A program made the translations under genes and the position numbers. Positions 35,463 to 45,172 of a stretch of DNA of 64,000 nucleotides are shown here, in pieces. The stretch covers positions 111,983-175,982 of the forward strand of contig NZ_JAIOUP010000003.1 of assembly GCF_019931165.1 (NCBI RefSeq). Direction: 5' to 3'. How positions within the stretch are numbered: position 1 is the first letter of the stretch; every line of letters begins with the position of its first letter. The notes below the pieces were generated by a model that was not told where the DNA came from, searched no databases, and worked only from the letters and a program-made list of their open reading frames with translations. This DNA comes from Schnuerera sp. xch1 (GTDB lineage Bacteria; Bacillota; Clostridia; Tissierellales; Tepidimicrobiaceae).

Positions 35463-36809
35463 ATGGATTATACTGGAATCGATACATTAAGACCAAATCT
35501 TTTTAAAAAGGTATTTCCTTATTCAGAAATTCCAAAAATTGATTTTAATAATATTCAGTTACCAATGGAATTGCCAGATGATATATGGATAACGGATACT
35601 ACATTTAGAGATGGACAGCAGTCAATGTCATCTATGACAGTAGATCAAATGGTTCAGATTTTTGATTATCTACATCAATTAGATAATGATTCAGGGGTTA
35701 TAAGACAGACTGAATTCTTTCTATACTCTGAAAAGGACAGGAAAGCTGTAAAAGAATGCATGGCAAGAGGATATAAGTTCCCACAGATAACTTCATGGAT
35801 AAGAGCAAATAAGGATGATTTTAAATTAGTAAAAGAAATGGGAATAAAAGAGACAGGAATATTAATGTCTTGCTCAGATTATCATATATTTCATAAATTA
35901 AATATGACTAGGAGGAAAGCTATGAAATCCTACCTTTATATTGCTGAAAGTGCTCTGGAAGAGGGGATTATTCCAAGATGTCATTTTGAAGATATAACAA
36001 GAGCTGATTTTTGGGGATTCGTAGCACCTTTAGCAAAAAACCTTATGGAACTATCAGAAAAATATGAGATACCCGTTAAAATAAGGGCTTGCGATACTTT
36101 AGGAGTGGGAATTCCTCATACAGGAGTAGAATTGCCAAGAAGCACATCGGCTATTGTTCATGGACTAAGGTATCACTGCAATGTACCTTCAGAATCTATT
36201 GAATGGCATGGGCATAATGACTTTCATTTAGTAGTAGCCAATTCAACTACCTCCTGGTTATATGGTGGATCCTCTGTTAATACCACATTATTTGGAATTG
36301 GCGAGAGAACTGGAAATTGTCCTCTAGAAGCTATGGTATTCCAATATGGACAGGTGAAAGGCAATACCAAAAATATGGATTTAAAAGTGATTTCAAAAAT
36401 GGCTGATTATTTTCAAGATGAATTAAAATATAAGATTCCAAGGCGTACGCCTTTTGTTGGAAGTGAATTCAATGTTACACGAGCTGGCATACATGCTGAT
36501 GGAATGTTAAAGAATAAAGAGATATATAATAGTTTCGATACAGAAAAGATTTTAGGTAGTCCTCCAATAGTGGCAATCAATAACTACTCTGGACTTGCAG
36601 GAATAGCAGCATGGATAAATAGTTATTTTAAATTAGACGACGATAATAAAATTGATAAAGGTGATAGAAGAATACTTCCAATTAAAAAATGGATTGATGA
36701 AGAGTATGCCAATGGGAGAACTTCAAATATTAAAAACGATGAATTAAAAGAATTAGTATTAAAGTACGTCCCTAATATATTAGGAGATGAAAAGATTGAA
36801 GCTATTTAG
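35463..36809 (+). CDS. Probable Re-citrate synthase (isopropylmalate-synthase superfamily)
   Basis: 448 residues. HMGL-like TIM barrel: metal-binding WITDTTFRDGQQSMSS near 43-58, and HGHNDFHLVVANS near 248-260, GIGERTGNCPLEA near 277-289. C-terminal region is short and lacks the LeuA regulatory domain. By motif alone it could be a homocitrate, citramalate or isopropylmalate synthase. Genes for aconitase, isocitrate dehydrogenase and pyruvate carboxylase follow in the same transcript and no si-type citrate synthase is present. That context matches Re-citrate synthase as described in Clostridium kluyveri: oxaloacetate plus acetyl-CoA to citrate. ATG 35463 follows AAAGGGGG. Confidence 0.78.
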   Translation: MDYTGIDTLRPNLFKKVFPYSEIPKIDFNNIQLPMELPDDIWITDTTFRDGQQSMSSMTVDQMVQIFDYLHQLDNDSGVIRQTEFFLYSEKDRKAVKECMARGYKFPQITSWIRANKDDFKLVKEMGIKETGILMSCSDYHIFHKLNMTRRKAMKSYLYIAESALEEGIIPRCHFEDITRADFWGFVAPLAKNLMELSEKYEIPVKIRACDTLGVGIPHTGVELPRSTSAIVHGLRYHCNVPSESIEWHGHNDFHLVVANSTTSWLYGGSSVNTTLFGIGERTGNCPLEAMVFQYGQVKGNTKNMDLKVISKMADYFQDELKYKIPRRTPFVGSEFNVTRAGIHADGMLKNKEIYNSFDTEKILGSPPIVAINNYSGLAGIAAWINSYFKLDDDNKIDKGDRRILPIKKWIDEEYANGRTSNIKNDELKELVLKYVPNILGDEKIEAI

Positions 36810-36837
36810 AAATAGAATGTGGAATGGAGGAAATGAC

Positions 36838-38787
36838 ATGAAATTAACAGTAGCAGAAAAGATAATAAAGAATCATATAATGACTGGCAATATAGAAAAA
36901 GGAACTGAAATCGGTTTAAAAATAGATCAGACTATTACTCAAGATTCTACTGGTACTATGGCTTATCTTCAATTTGAAGCTATGGGCATAGGCAAGGTTA
37001 AAACAAAAAAATCTGTAGCATACATTGATCATAACATGCTTCAAACAGGACCAGAAAATGCAGATGATCATCTATATATACAAACCGTAGCCAAAAAACA
37101 TGGGATATACTTCTCTAAGCCAGGTAATGGAATATGCCATCAGGTACACCTAGAAAGGTTTGGTGTACCCGGTCAAACCCTTTTAGGTTCTGATAGCCAT
37201 ACTCCAACTTGTGGTGGCATGGGAATGCTTGCCATAGGAGCAGGTGGTCTTGATGTAGCAGTTGCCATGGCTGGAGGGGAGTACTATATTACAATGCCAC
37301 AAATCGTGAAGGTAGAATTGAAGGGCAAATTGAAACCAGGTACATCAGCTAAGGACATAATACTTGAGGTTTTAAGAAGGTGTAAAGTTAAAGGTGGATT
37401 AAATAAGATATTTGAATATGGTGGTGAAGGAATTGAATATTTAACTGTACCAGAAAGAGCCACAATAACAAATATGGGGGCCGAATTAGGAGCTACTACT
37501 TCCATATTTCCATCTGATGAAGTTACTTATGAGTTTTTAAAAGCGCAAGGAAGAGAAAAGGACTATACAGAAATTTTGGCAGATGATAATGCTGATTATG
37601 ATGAGATAATTGAGATAGATCTTGATAAATTAGAATCTCTAGTAGCTTGTCCACATAGTCCTGATAATGTGGTTCCTGTATCTGCTTTAAAACACATTAA
37701 GGTAGACCAAGTAGCCATAGGAAGCTGTACCAATTCATCCTATGTGGATTTAATGAAAGTAGCCAAGATTTTAGAAGGAAAGACAATAGCAGAAAATGTT
37801 TCACTAGTTATTTCTCCAGGCTCAAAACAGGTATTAAATATGCTTGCTGAAAATGGAGCATTAGCAAAGCTTATTTCAGCAGGGGCAAGAATACTTGAAT
37901 CTGGCTGTGGACCTTGTATTGGTATGGGACAGGCACCAAGTACAAAAGGGGTTTCACTTAGAACCTTCAATAGAAATTTTAAGGGACGATCCGGAACTTC
38001 TTCTGCAAATGTATACTTGGCAAGTCCAGAAGTAGCTGCTGTGTCTGTTATAAAAGGATATATTACCAATCCAATAGAGTATATGGGGAATGTAGATGCA
38101 CAAATGCCAGAAGAGTTTTTGATAAATGATAATTTAATAATCTCTCCAATAGAATCTGACTTTGATGTTGAAGTCATAAGAGGACCAAATATAAAGCCTT
38201 TCCCTCAAAACAAGTCTTTAGGTAAAGAGATAGCAGATAAAGTTTTGATAAAGGTTGAAGATGATATAACTACTGATCATATAATGCCTTCTAATGCAAA
38301 ACTACTACCTTATAGGTCTAATATACCTTATCTATCAGATTATTGTTTGGCTCCTTGTGATCCGGACTTTTCAAAGAGAGCGAAGGAATTAGGTGGAGGT
38401 ATTATAGTTGGAGGATATAACTATGGACAAGGATCCAGTAGAGAACATGCAGCCTTAGTTCCACTATATCTAGGGATTAAAGCAGTTATTGCTAAATCAT
38501 TTGCTAGAATTCATAAGCAAAATTTAATCAACAATGGGATAGTACCTCTCGAATTTCATGATATGGATGACTATAATAATATAGATGTATTTGATGAATT
38601 GATTTTAGAGGATATTCCAACACAGATTGAAATGGATACGGTAATTTTGAAGAATAAAACTAAAAACCAAGAATACAAATTGGTTTTAGATATAACTAAT
38701 AGACAAAGGAACATGATTAAAGCTGGTGGTCTTTTAAATTTAATAAAGTCCCAGCTTTTAAGAGAGGAGCTCGTATATAATGCATGA
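36838..38787 (+). CDS. acnA: Aconitate hydratase
   Basis: 649 residues, the compact bacterial form related to homoaconitase (LeuC- and LeuD-like parts fused). Converts citrate to isocitrate. [4Fe-4S] ligands are in AIGSCTNSSYVDL near 300 and ESGCGPCIGMGQAP near 355-370. GSDSHTPTCGGMGMLAIGAG near 119-138 and YGQGSSREHAALVP near 530 are substrate-binding signatures. ATG 36838 is preceded by AATGGAGGAAATGAC; an upstream in-frame start overlaps the previous gene. Its last 8 bases overlap the isocitrate dehydrogenase gene. Confidence 0.93.
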   Translation: MKLTVAEKIIKNHIMTGNIEKGTEIGLKIDQTITQDSTGTMAYLQFEAMGIGKVKTKKSVAYIDHNMLQTGPENADDHLYIQTVAKKHGIYFSKPGNGICHQVHLERFGVPGQTLLGSDSHTPTCGGMGMLAIGAGGLDVAVAMAGGEYYITMPQIVKVELKGKLKPGTSAKDIILEVLRRCKVKGGLNKIFEYGGEGIEYLTVPERATITNMGAELGATTSIFPSDEVTYEFLKAQGREKDYTEILADDNADYDEIIEIDLDKLESLVACPHSPDNVVPVSALKHIKVDQVAIGSCTNSSYVDLMKVAKILEGKTIAENVSLVISPGSKQVLNMLAENGALAKLISAGARILESGCGPCIGMGQAPSTKGVSLRTFNRNFKGRSGTSSANVYLASPEVAAVSVIKGYITNPIEYMGNVDAQMPEEFLINDNLIISPIESDFDVEVIRGPNIKPFPQNKSLGKEIADKVLIKVEDDITTDHIMPSNAKLLPYRSNIPYLSDYCLAPCDPDFSKRAKELGGGIIVGGYNYGQGSSREHAALVPLYLGIKAVIAKSFARIHKQNLINNGIVPLEFHDMDDYNNIDVFDELILEDIPTQIEMDTVILKNKTKNQEYKLVLDITNRQRNMIKAGGLLNLIKSQLLREELVYNA

Positions 38788-39772
38788 TATTACATTAATA
38801 CTAGGTGATGGCATAGGACCAGAGGTAATGTTGGCTGCAAAGAAAGTAATTGATGCTACAGGAGTTAAGATAAATTGGAATGTAATAGACACAGACTCTA
38901 AGAGAAATGAAGGTTTAGAACTATTGGATTATCTTGTTGCTAATATAAAAGATACAAGGATAGCATTAAAAGGACCAATAAAAACCCCTGTCGGAAAGGG
39001 TTATAGAAGTATAAATGTAGGATTAAGACAAAAATTGAATCTATACGCAAATATACGGCCAATAAAATCCTTCAAAGGAATTGATAATCTTCATCAAAAT
39101 GTGGATTTAATAATAGTTAGGGAAAATACTGAAGACTTGTACGCAGGTATAGAGCATATGGTTGGTGAAGATGCAGCTGAAAGCATAAAGATAATAACGA
39201 GAAAAGCAAGTGAAAGGATATGTAAATTTGCATTTGATTTAGCAAAATCTCAGGGAAGAAAGAAGGTTACCTTGGTTCATAAAGCAAATATTATGAAGCT
39301 TTCAGATGGATTGTTTTTAGATTGTGGTGTAAAGTATGCGGGAATCTATAGGGATATAGAGTTTGAAGATGTAATAGTAGATGCTATGAGTATGAAGCTT
39401 GTTCAATATCCTCAAGATTATGATATAATAGTTACATCAAATCTATATGGAGATATATTATCTGATCTATCAGCTGGAATTATAGGTGGATTAGGTTTAG
39501 CACCTGGAGCTAATATAGGTGATGATATTGCTGTATTTGAAGCCGTTCATGGAACTGCTCCGGATATTGCTGGGAAAAACATAGCAAATCCTACTTCTGC
39601 AATATTATCAGGCGCCATGATGCTTAAACATATTGGAGAAAACAGTGCAGCAATTAAAATAGAAAAAGCATTAACTAATACATTTAAGGATGATAATAAT
39701 CGTACCATGGATTTGGGAGGCAATCTTGGAACTGAACAGTTCACACAAAGTATACTAGAAAATATACGATAA
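38780..39772 (+). CDS. icd: Isocitrate dehydrogenase, NAD-type (beta-decarboxylating family)
   Basis: 330 residues. Oxidatively decarboxylates isocitrate to 2-oxoglutarate. ILGDGIGPEVM near 7-17, KGPIKTPVGKGYRSINVGLR near 63-82 whose Ser and Arg residues are the IDH substrate site (not the isopropylmalate pattern), YANIRP, RENTEDLYAGIEH near 114-126, and NLYGDILSDLSAGIIGGLG near 217-235. The coenzyme region HGTAPDIAGKNIANP lacks the Lys/Tyr pair typical for NADP, so NAD is likely. Isopropylmalate dehydrogenase is the alternative but context argues for IDH. Confidence 0.9.
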   Translation: MHDITLILGDGIGPEVMLAAKKVIDATGVKINWNVIDTDSKRNEGLELLDYLVANIKDTRIALKGPIKTPVGKGYRSINVGLRQKLNLYANIRPIKSFKGIDNLHQNVDLIIVRENTEDLYAGIEHMVGEDAAESIKIITRKASERICKFAFDLAKSQGRKKVTLVHKANIMKLSDGLFLDCGVKYAGIYRDIEFEDVIVDAMSMKLVQYPQDYDIIVTSNLYGDILSDLSAGIIGGLGLAPGANIGDDIAVFEAVHGTAPDIAGKNIANPTSAILSGAMMLKHIGENSAAIKIEKALTNTFKDDNNRTMDLGGNLGTEQFTQSILENIR

Positions 39773-39813
39773 TACTATATGATAAAACTCTTATTTAATG
39801 GAGGGAAGTTCAA

Positions 39814-42800
39814 ATGAAAAAGAAATTCAAGAAGATCTTAGTTGCAAATAGAGGTGAAATTGCAATAAGAATATTTAGAGCATGTAGCGAATTAGGGATA
39901 AGAACTGTAGCAATATATTCTGATGAAGATAAGAATTCTCTCTTTAGAATTAAAGCTGACGAGTCCTATTTAATAGGGAAGGATAAAAACCCTATAGAAG
40001 CATATTTGAACATAGATGAAATTATTAAGTTAGCTCTAAAAAAAGGCGTTGATGCCATACATCCTGGTTATGGGTTTTTATCAGAAAACCCCGAATTCGC
40101 AAAAAAATGTGAACAAGTAGGAATCGAATTTATAGGACCTAGTTATAAAGTGATGAAAAAGTTAGGAGATAAGATAATATCCAAGAAGGTAGCAAATAGT
40201 GTAGGGGTACCTACCATATTAGGTAAGGAGAAAGCTATACTTTCTGAAGAAAAGGCTATTGAAGCAGCTAATTACTGTGGCTACCCTGTAATTTTAAAAG
40301 CAGCTGCTGGTGGCGGTGGTCGAGGCATGAGGGTAGTAAGGGATGAAAAAGATCTAATACAAGAATATTACAGCGCTAAAAATGAAGCTAAAAAGGCTTT
40401 CGGCATTGATGATATCTTTATAGAAAAATATATTGAAAAACCAAAACATATAGAGGTACAAATATTAGGAGACAAATATGGAAACATTGTACATCTACAT
40501 GAGAGGGATTGCTCGATTCAAAGAAGACATCAAAAAGTTGTAGAGTTTACTCCTGCTTTTGCTATAACTGAAAAACAGAGAGAAAAAATATGTGAGGATG
40601 CAGTAAAAATAGCGAAAGCTGTTAACTATAGCAATGCAGGGACTGTAGAATTTCTGTTAGATGCATATGGAGATCATTATTTCATTGAAGTCAATCCAAG
40701 AATCCAAGTAGAACATACTGTATCAGAAATGGTTACAGGAATTGATATAGTTCAGAACCAAATATTAATAGCTCAAGGATATTCTTTAGATTCAGAACAA
40801 ATAGGAATCAATGAACAAGATGATATCAAACCAAAAGGCTATGCTATTCAATGCAGGGTGACTACAGAAGACCCATTAAATAATTTCGCACCAGATACAG
40901 GGAATATAGATATCTATAGGACTGGATCTGGATTTGGGATAAGGCTTGATGGAGGCAACGGATTTACAGGTGCAGCCATAAGTCCATATTATGATAGTCT
41001 TCTAGTTAAAATAACGGCTTCGTCTAGGACTTTTGAGGATGCTACTAGAAAAGCAATTAGAGCATTGAGAGAAACTAAGATAAGAGGTGTTAAAACTAAT
41101 ATACCTTTCTTAATAAATGTTTTAAATCATGAAAAATTTTTGGAAGGCAAATGTGATACTGGATTTATTGTAGATAATCCAGAACTATTTGATATCAATG
41201 TTAAGAAAGACATAGAACTTAAATTACTCAACTTCATAGGCGAGAAGGTTGTTAATGAAACAAAAGGAAATAAACCGGATTTTGATTATCCTAGAATACC
41301 AGAAGTAAGCAGACCAGAAGATCTTTGTGGAACTAAACAAATATTGGATACTAAAGGTCCAGAAGGTTTAGTAGATTGGATTAAGAATAGAGACAACCTA
41401 TTGCTTACAGATACAACAATGAGAGATGCTCATCAATCTCTAATGGCTACTAGAATGAGAACTATAGATATGTTTAGAATAGCAAAAGCAACTTCCGCAT
41501 TGGCTAAAGATTTATTTTCTTTGGAAATGTGGGGAGGAGCTACATTTGATGTAGCTTACAGATTTTTGAAGGAATCCCCTTGGACAAGATTAGAATTATT
41601 AAGAAAGAAGATACCCAACATTTTATTTCAGATGCTTCTTAGAGGAGCTAATGGAGTTGGATACAAAAATTATCCAGACAACGTAATAAGAGAATTTGTA
41701 AAGGAATCAGCTAAAAGAGGAATAGATGTCTTTAGAATCTTTGATTCATTAAACTGGTTAGAAGGTATGAAAGTAGCCATAGAAGAAGTACTAAAAGCTG
41801 ATAAAGTAGCTGAAGCTTGTATATGCTACACAGGAGATATTTTAAATGAAAAGAAAGATAAGTACACCTTAGATTACTATGTAAAAACAGCAAAGGAAAT
41901 AGAAAAAACAGGAGCTCATATACTGGGAATCAAAGATATGTCTTCATTGCTAAAACCTCAGGCTGCATATGAATTGATAAAAACATTAAAGCAAGAGGTA
42001 AACATACCAATACATCTTCATACTCACGATACCAGTGGTAATGGAGTAGCATCAGTATTGATGGCTACCCATGCGGGAGTAGATATTGTAGATACTGCCT
42101 TTAATAGCATGGCAGGATTAACAAGTCAACCTGCTTTAAATTCTGTAGTTGCTGCTTTGGAACATACAGAGAGATGTACAGGATTGAATTTAGATGATTT
42201 ACAGATTATTTCTGATTATTGGAATACAATCAGACTAATATATAGTAAATTTGAATCGGGATTAAAGTCAGGAACTACAGAAATATATAAATATGAGATC
42301 CCTGGAGGACAATATTCTAATCTTAAACCACAAGTGGAAAGCTTTGGATTGGGACACAGATTTGAAGAAGTTAAAGAAATGTACAAAGTAGTCAATGGAA
42401 TGTTAGGAGACATAGTAAAGGTAACTCCATCATCAAAAGTTGTAGGCGATATGGCAATCTTTATGGTACAAAATGATTTAACTCCAGAAAATATATATGA
42501 AAAAGCTAAAGGTATGGCTTTCCCAGATTCATTAGTATCCTATTTTAAAGGAATGATGGGTCAACCAATGGGAGGATTTCCTGAAAGGCTACAAAAGCTA
42601 GTACTAAAAGGAGACAAGCCTATAACCTGTAGACCAGGACAATTATTAGAACCTGAAGACTTTGGAAAGATTGAGGAGCATTTGAAAACCAATTATAATA
42701 TAGAACCAACTAAAAAGGCCATACTATCCTATGCTTTATATCCAAAGGTATTTCAAGATTATTTGAAGTATGTAGAAGAAATAGGTGACTTTAGCAGAAT

Positions 42801-43245
42801 GGGCAGCGATATATTTTTCTATGGTCTAAGAGAAGGGGAAATCGGAGAAGTAGAGATTGAAGAAGGAAAAACACTAGTTATTAAACTAGTAGAAATAGGT
42901 AGAATAGATGACGAGGGATATAGAACCTTGTACTTTGAAGTCAATGGCAGTAGAAGAGCAATAAAGATATTTGATAAAGCGAGCAATGTATCAAAGGAAG
43001 AATCATTTATTCAAATGGCAGATCCAGACAATAAAACAGAAATTGGAGCGAGTATGCCAGGAATTGTATCCAAAATTCTAGTAAAGCCTGGCGAACAGAT
43101 AAAAGAAAACCAGGTGGTGGCAATAGTTGAGGCAATGAAGATGGAGAATCATATTTCAGCATCCGTTGATGGTACGGTCAAATCAATAATTGTAAAAGAA
43201 GGTCAGAATGTAGAAGCAGGAGAATTATTGATGAGATTAGAATAG
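39814..43245 (+). CDS. pyc: Pyruvate carboxylase
   Basis: 1143 residues, a single-chain enzyme. Biotin carboxylase domain (1-450): ILVANRGEIAIRIFRACSEL, HPGYGFLSENPEFA, AAAGGGGRGMR and EVNPRIQVEHTVSE. Carboxyltransferase domain (about 525-810): LLTDTTMRDAHQSLMATRMR and HLHTHDTSGNG. Central allosteric/PYC-OADA region follows, and the biotin carrier domain ends the protein with EAMKMEN (biotinylated Lys1109). It makes oxaloacetate from pyruvate and bicarbonate with ATP. Placed after citrate synthase, aconitase and IDH, it supplies their oxaloacetate. GGAGGGAAG precedes ATG 39814. Confidence 0.96.
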   Translation: MKKKFKKILVANRGEIAIRIFRACSELGIRTVAIYSDEDKNSLFRIKADESYLIGKDKNPIEAYLNIDEIIKLALKKGVDAIHPGYGFLSENPEFAKKCEQVGIEFIGPSYKVMKKLGDKIISKKVANSVGVPTILGKEKAILSEEKAIEAANYCGYPVILKAAAGGGGRGMRVVRDEKDLIQEYYSAKNEAKKAFGIDDIFIEKYIEKPKHIEVQILGDKYGNIVHLHERDCSIQRRHQKVVEFTPAFAITEKQREKICEDAVKIAKAVNYSNAGTVEFLLDAYGDHYFIEVNPRIQVEHTVSEMVTGIDIVQNQILIAQGYSLDSEQIGINEQDDIKPKGYAIQCRVTTEDPLNNFAPDTGNIDIYRTGSGFGIRLDGGNGFTGAAISPYYDSLLVKITASSRTFEDATRKAIRALRETKIRGVKTNIPFLINVLNHEKFLEGKCDTGFIVDNPELFDINVKKDIELKLLNFIGEKVVNETKGNKPDFDYPRIPEVSRPEDLCGTKQILDTKGPEGLVDWIKNRDNLLLTDTTMRDAHQSLMATRMRTIDMFRIAKATSALAKDLFSLEMWGGATFDVAYRFLKESPWTRLELLRKKIPNILFQMLLRGANGVGYKNYPDNVIREFVKESAKRGIDVFRIFDSLNWLEGMKVAIEEVLKADKVAEACICYTGDILNEKKDKYTLDYYVKTAKEIEKTGAHILGIKDMSSLLKPQAAYELIKTLKQEVNIPIHLHTHDTSGNGVASVLMATHAGVDIVDTAFNSMAGLTSQPALNSVVAALEHTERCTGLNLDDLQIISDYWNTIRLIYSKFESGLKSGTTEIYKYEIPGGQYSNLKPQVESFGLGHRFEEVKEMYKVVNGMLGDIVKVTPSSKVVGDMAIFMVQNDLTPENIYEKAKGMAFPDSLVSYFKGMMGQPMGGFPERLQKLVLKGDKPITCRPGQLLEPEDFGKIEEHLKTNYNIEPTKKAILSYALYPKVFQDYLKYVEEIGDFSRMGSDIFFYGLREGEIGEVEIEEGKTLVIKLVEIGRIDDEGYRTLYFEVNGSRRAIKIFDKASNVSKEESFIQMADPDNKTEIGASMPGIVSKILVKPGEQIKENQVVAIVEAMKMENHISASVDGTVKSIIVKEGQNVEAGELLMRLE

Positions 43246-43293
43246 ATAAATTGATAATTCAGGTTTACTTTTCCATATACTTGAATATAAAAG

Positions 43294-43341
43294 ATTTATA
43301 AAAATGAACTAAGTGTTAACACTTAGTTCATTTTTATAAAT
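43294..43341. terminator. Terminator after pyc, 48-nt perfect palindrome
   Basis: Perfect complementarity of 24 bases on each side of the centre at 43317/43318, including AATGAACTAAGTGTT on the left. A run of five T in the right arm acts as the tract. The structure would work in either direction, although the next gene is on the same strand. Confidence 0.85.
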
Positions 43342-43488
43342 AATAATTACCTTAAGGCTAGAAGTCATTAGAGTTTAGTCACAATAAATCACTCGAAAGC
43401 AATAAGTCTATTATAAAAAATAATATGTGAGCATGAGATACACGTATAAGGAATTTCAGATATATAACTAAGATAAAACACATAATTA

Positions 43489-43497
43489 TGATATAAT
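43489..43497 (+). promoter_or_regulatory. Extended -10 promoter of the MBL-fold gene
   Basis: TGATATAAT at 43489-43497 with no clear -35. The rest of the 287-base gap after pyc holds the terminator and nothing else that I recognise. Confidence 0.5.
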
Positions 43498-43532
43498 AAT
43501 TATTTAGAATATCTAGGGAAGGAGAGAACTAT

Positions 43533-44711
43533 ATGAAAAGGAAATTGATACTATTTATTGCTTTAATATTAAGTATTAGCAGTATAAGTGCAGCTTGTGT
43601 TAATGAAACGTTTGGAGAAAACAATAACCCTACTGAAGCAGAAGATATTGAAGTTCACTTTATAGATGTTGGCCAGGCTGATTCTATTCTTATTAAGTCA
43701 TCAACAGGGAAAAATATGTTGATCGATGCTGGCAACAATGATGATGAGGATTTGATTTATTCCTATTTAAAAGATAAAGGCATAGAAACATTGGATGTTG
43801 TAGTAGGAACACACCCACATGAGGACCATATCGGTGGACTGGACACAGTTATCAATAATTTTGATGTAAAAAAGATTTATATGCCTAAAGTCTCAAATAA
43901 TACTAAGACTTTTGAAGATGTATTGTTGGCTACAAAAAACAAAGGATTAAAAATAACTACACCTACATCTGGAGATAATTTTGAATTAGGGAATGCTAAA
44001 TGTACTATGCTAGCTCCAAATAGTAGTACATATGATGAATTAAATAATTATTCAATAGTTATAAAACTTGAGTATGAGGATACATCATTTCTTTTCACTG
44101 GAGATGCAGAAGGTATCTCTGAACAAGAAATGCTAAATAAGGGATATGACCTGTCGGCAGATGTACTAAAGGTAGGGCATCATGGAAGCGAAAGCTCAAC
44201 AACAGAATTGTTTTTAGAAGCAGTTTCTCCAAAACATGCAGTTATAATGGTAGGTAAAGACAATAGTTATGGTCATCCTCATGATATTATTTTACAAAGA
44301 TTAAAGGAAAATAATATAAATGTATATAGGACAGATAAATCAGAGACTATTATAGCCACAACGGATGGGAAAGACATAACAATAGATAAGAATGCATTGG
44401 ATATTGAACTTAATAACAAATCAGATATAATAATTCAAAATATCGATAAAAAAAGCGAAACAGTAACTATAAAAAACAATTCATCAGAAGATGTTAATCT
44501 AGACAGTTGGAAAATTATCTCCATAAAGGGAAATCAGGAATATACATTTCCTGCTTACACACTAAAAGCAGGTGAAAGTGTAACAGTAGCAAGTGGAGAT
44601 GAAGAAGGGGATCTAATCTGGGGTCAAGGTAATATATGGAACAATTCAGAAAGCGATCCTGGGGAACTATACGATAATTTAGGAAATCTTATCCATAGAT
44701 ATGAAGATTAG
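43533..44711 (+). CDS. Exported MBL-fold hydrolase with C-terminal lamin-tail domain
   Basis: 392 residues. Signal peptide ends SAAC (Cys22), a plausible lipobox. The metallo-beta-lactamase domain (about 38-285) is the ComEC-like competence type: HFIDVGQADSILIKSS, metal ligands in GTHPHEDHIGGLD (H94, H96, D98, H99), FLFTGDAEG and VGHHGSESSTTELFL. Residues about 290-390 form an immunoglobulin-like lamin-tail domain (DLDSWKI-type pattern NLDSWKIISIKG, PAYTLKAGESVTV). No ComEC membrane part, so it is not the DNA uptake channel. It may be an extracellular nuclease or phosphodiesterase. It is followed directly by a DUF3006 gene. Confidence 0.88.
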   Translation: MKRKLILFIALILSISSISAACVNETFGENNNPTEAEDIEVHFIDVGQADSILIKSSTGKNMLIDAGNNDDEDLIYSYLKDKGIETLDVVVGTHPHEDHIGGLDTVINNFDVKKIYMPKVSNNTKTFEDVLLATKNKGLKITTPTSGDNFELGNAKCTMLAPNSSTYDELNNYSIVIKLEYEDTSFLFTGDAEGISEQEMLNKGYDLSADVLKVGHHGSESSTTELFLEAVSPKHAVIMVGKDNSYGHPHDIILQRLKENNINVYRTDKSETIIATTDGKDITIDKNALDIELNNKSDIIIQNIDKKSETVTIKNNSSEDVNLDSWKIISIKGNQEYTFPAYTLKAGESVTVASGDEEGDLIWGQGNIWNNSESDPGELYDNLGNLIHRYED

Positions 44712-44722
44712 GAGAGGATAAA

Positions 44723-44941
44723 ATGAAGTTTACAATAGACAGGTTTGAAGGAAACTTTGCAGTTTGTGAAAAAGAAGACGGAACCATGATAAACATAAAT
44801 AGAGATAAACTTCCTAAAAAAGTAAAAGAAGGGGATATTCTTTTAGTAGAAGATGACAGTATTAAAGTTGATGAAAAAGCTACTAAAGAGAGAAAGAAAA
44901 GTATTGATAAGTTAATGGAGGATTTATGGGAGCAGGAATAG
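44723..44941 (+). CDS. DUF3006-domain protein
   Basis: 72 residues. FTIDRFEGNFAVCE and then DKLPKKVKEGDILLVE are the DUF3006 pattern, a small beta-barrel-like domain. Function is unknown. Genes of this family often directly follow MBL-fold ComEC-like proteins, as here (12-base gap), which suggests a shared role. GGAGAGG precedes the ATG. Confidence 0.85.
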   Translation: MKFTIDRFEGNFAVCEKEDGTMININRDKLPKKVKEGDILLVEDDSIKVDEKATKERKKSIDKLMEDLWEQE

Positions 44942-45035
44942 TGAGATTAATTAAATATGTTAGAGAAGTAGACTAGAAAGAACTAGTATTGATAAATGGG
45001 TTCTTTATTCCTTAAACCATATTTTGATTGAGCAG

Positions 45036-45075
45036 GATTAAAAAGAGGTGTGCGGATGCACACCTCTTTTTAATC
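45036..45075 (+). terminator. Terminator after the DUF3006 gene
   Basis: AAAAAGAGGTGTGC (45040-45053) and GCACACCTCTTTTT (45058-45071), 4-nt loop, extended by a few further pairs. The T run is in the right arm. Confidence 0.9.
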
Positions 45076-45087
45076 TCCTCATTTTTG

Positions 45088-45096
45088 TGGTATAAT
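45088..45096 (+). promoter_or_regulatory. Extended -10 promoter of the methyltransferase gene
   Basis: TGGTATAAT at 45088-45096, just after a terminator. The same TGTGGTATAAT string occurs before the yhaO-like gene at 53046-53056. Confidence 0.5.
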
Positions 45097-45172
45097 TAAT
45101 ATATAAAATCGTATAATTTCTAGTAATTTTCTTAAGTAAAAGGTTCATAATATTTACAGAGAAGGTGATAAA

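Noticed and set aside
35463..36809. 2-isopropylmalate or homocitrate synthase for leucine or lysine synthesis
   Set aside because: The C-terminal LeuA regulatory domain is absent and the operon holds aconitase, IDH and pyruvate carboxylase rather than leuBCD or lysine genes; kept as an alternative only.
37740..38177. A 145-codon open frame antisense to the aconitase gene
   Set aside because: Shadow of the strongly conserved aconitase coding frame; no ribosome binding site or recognisable domain.
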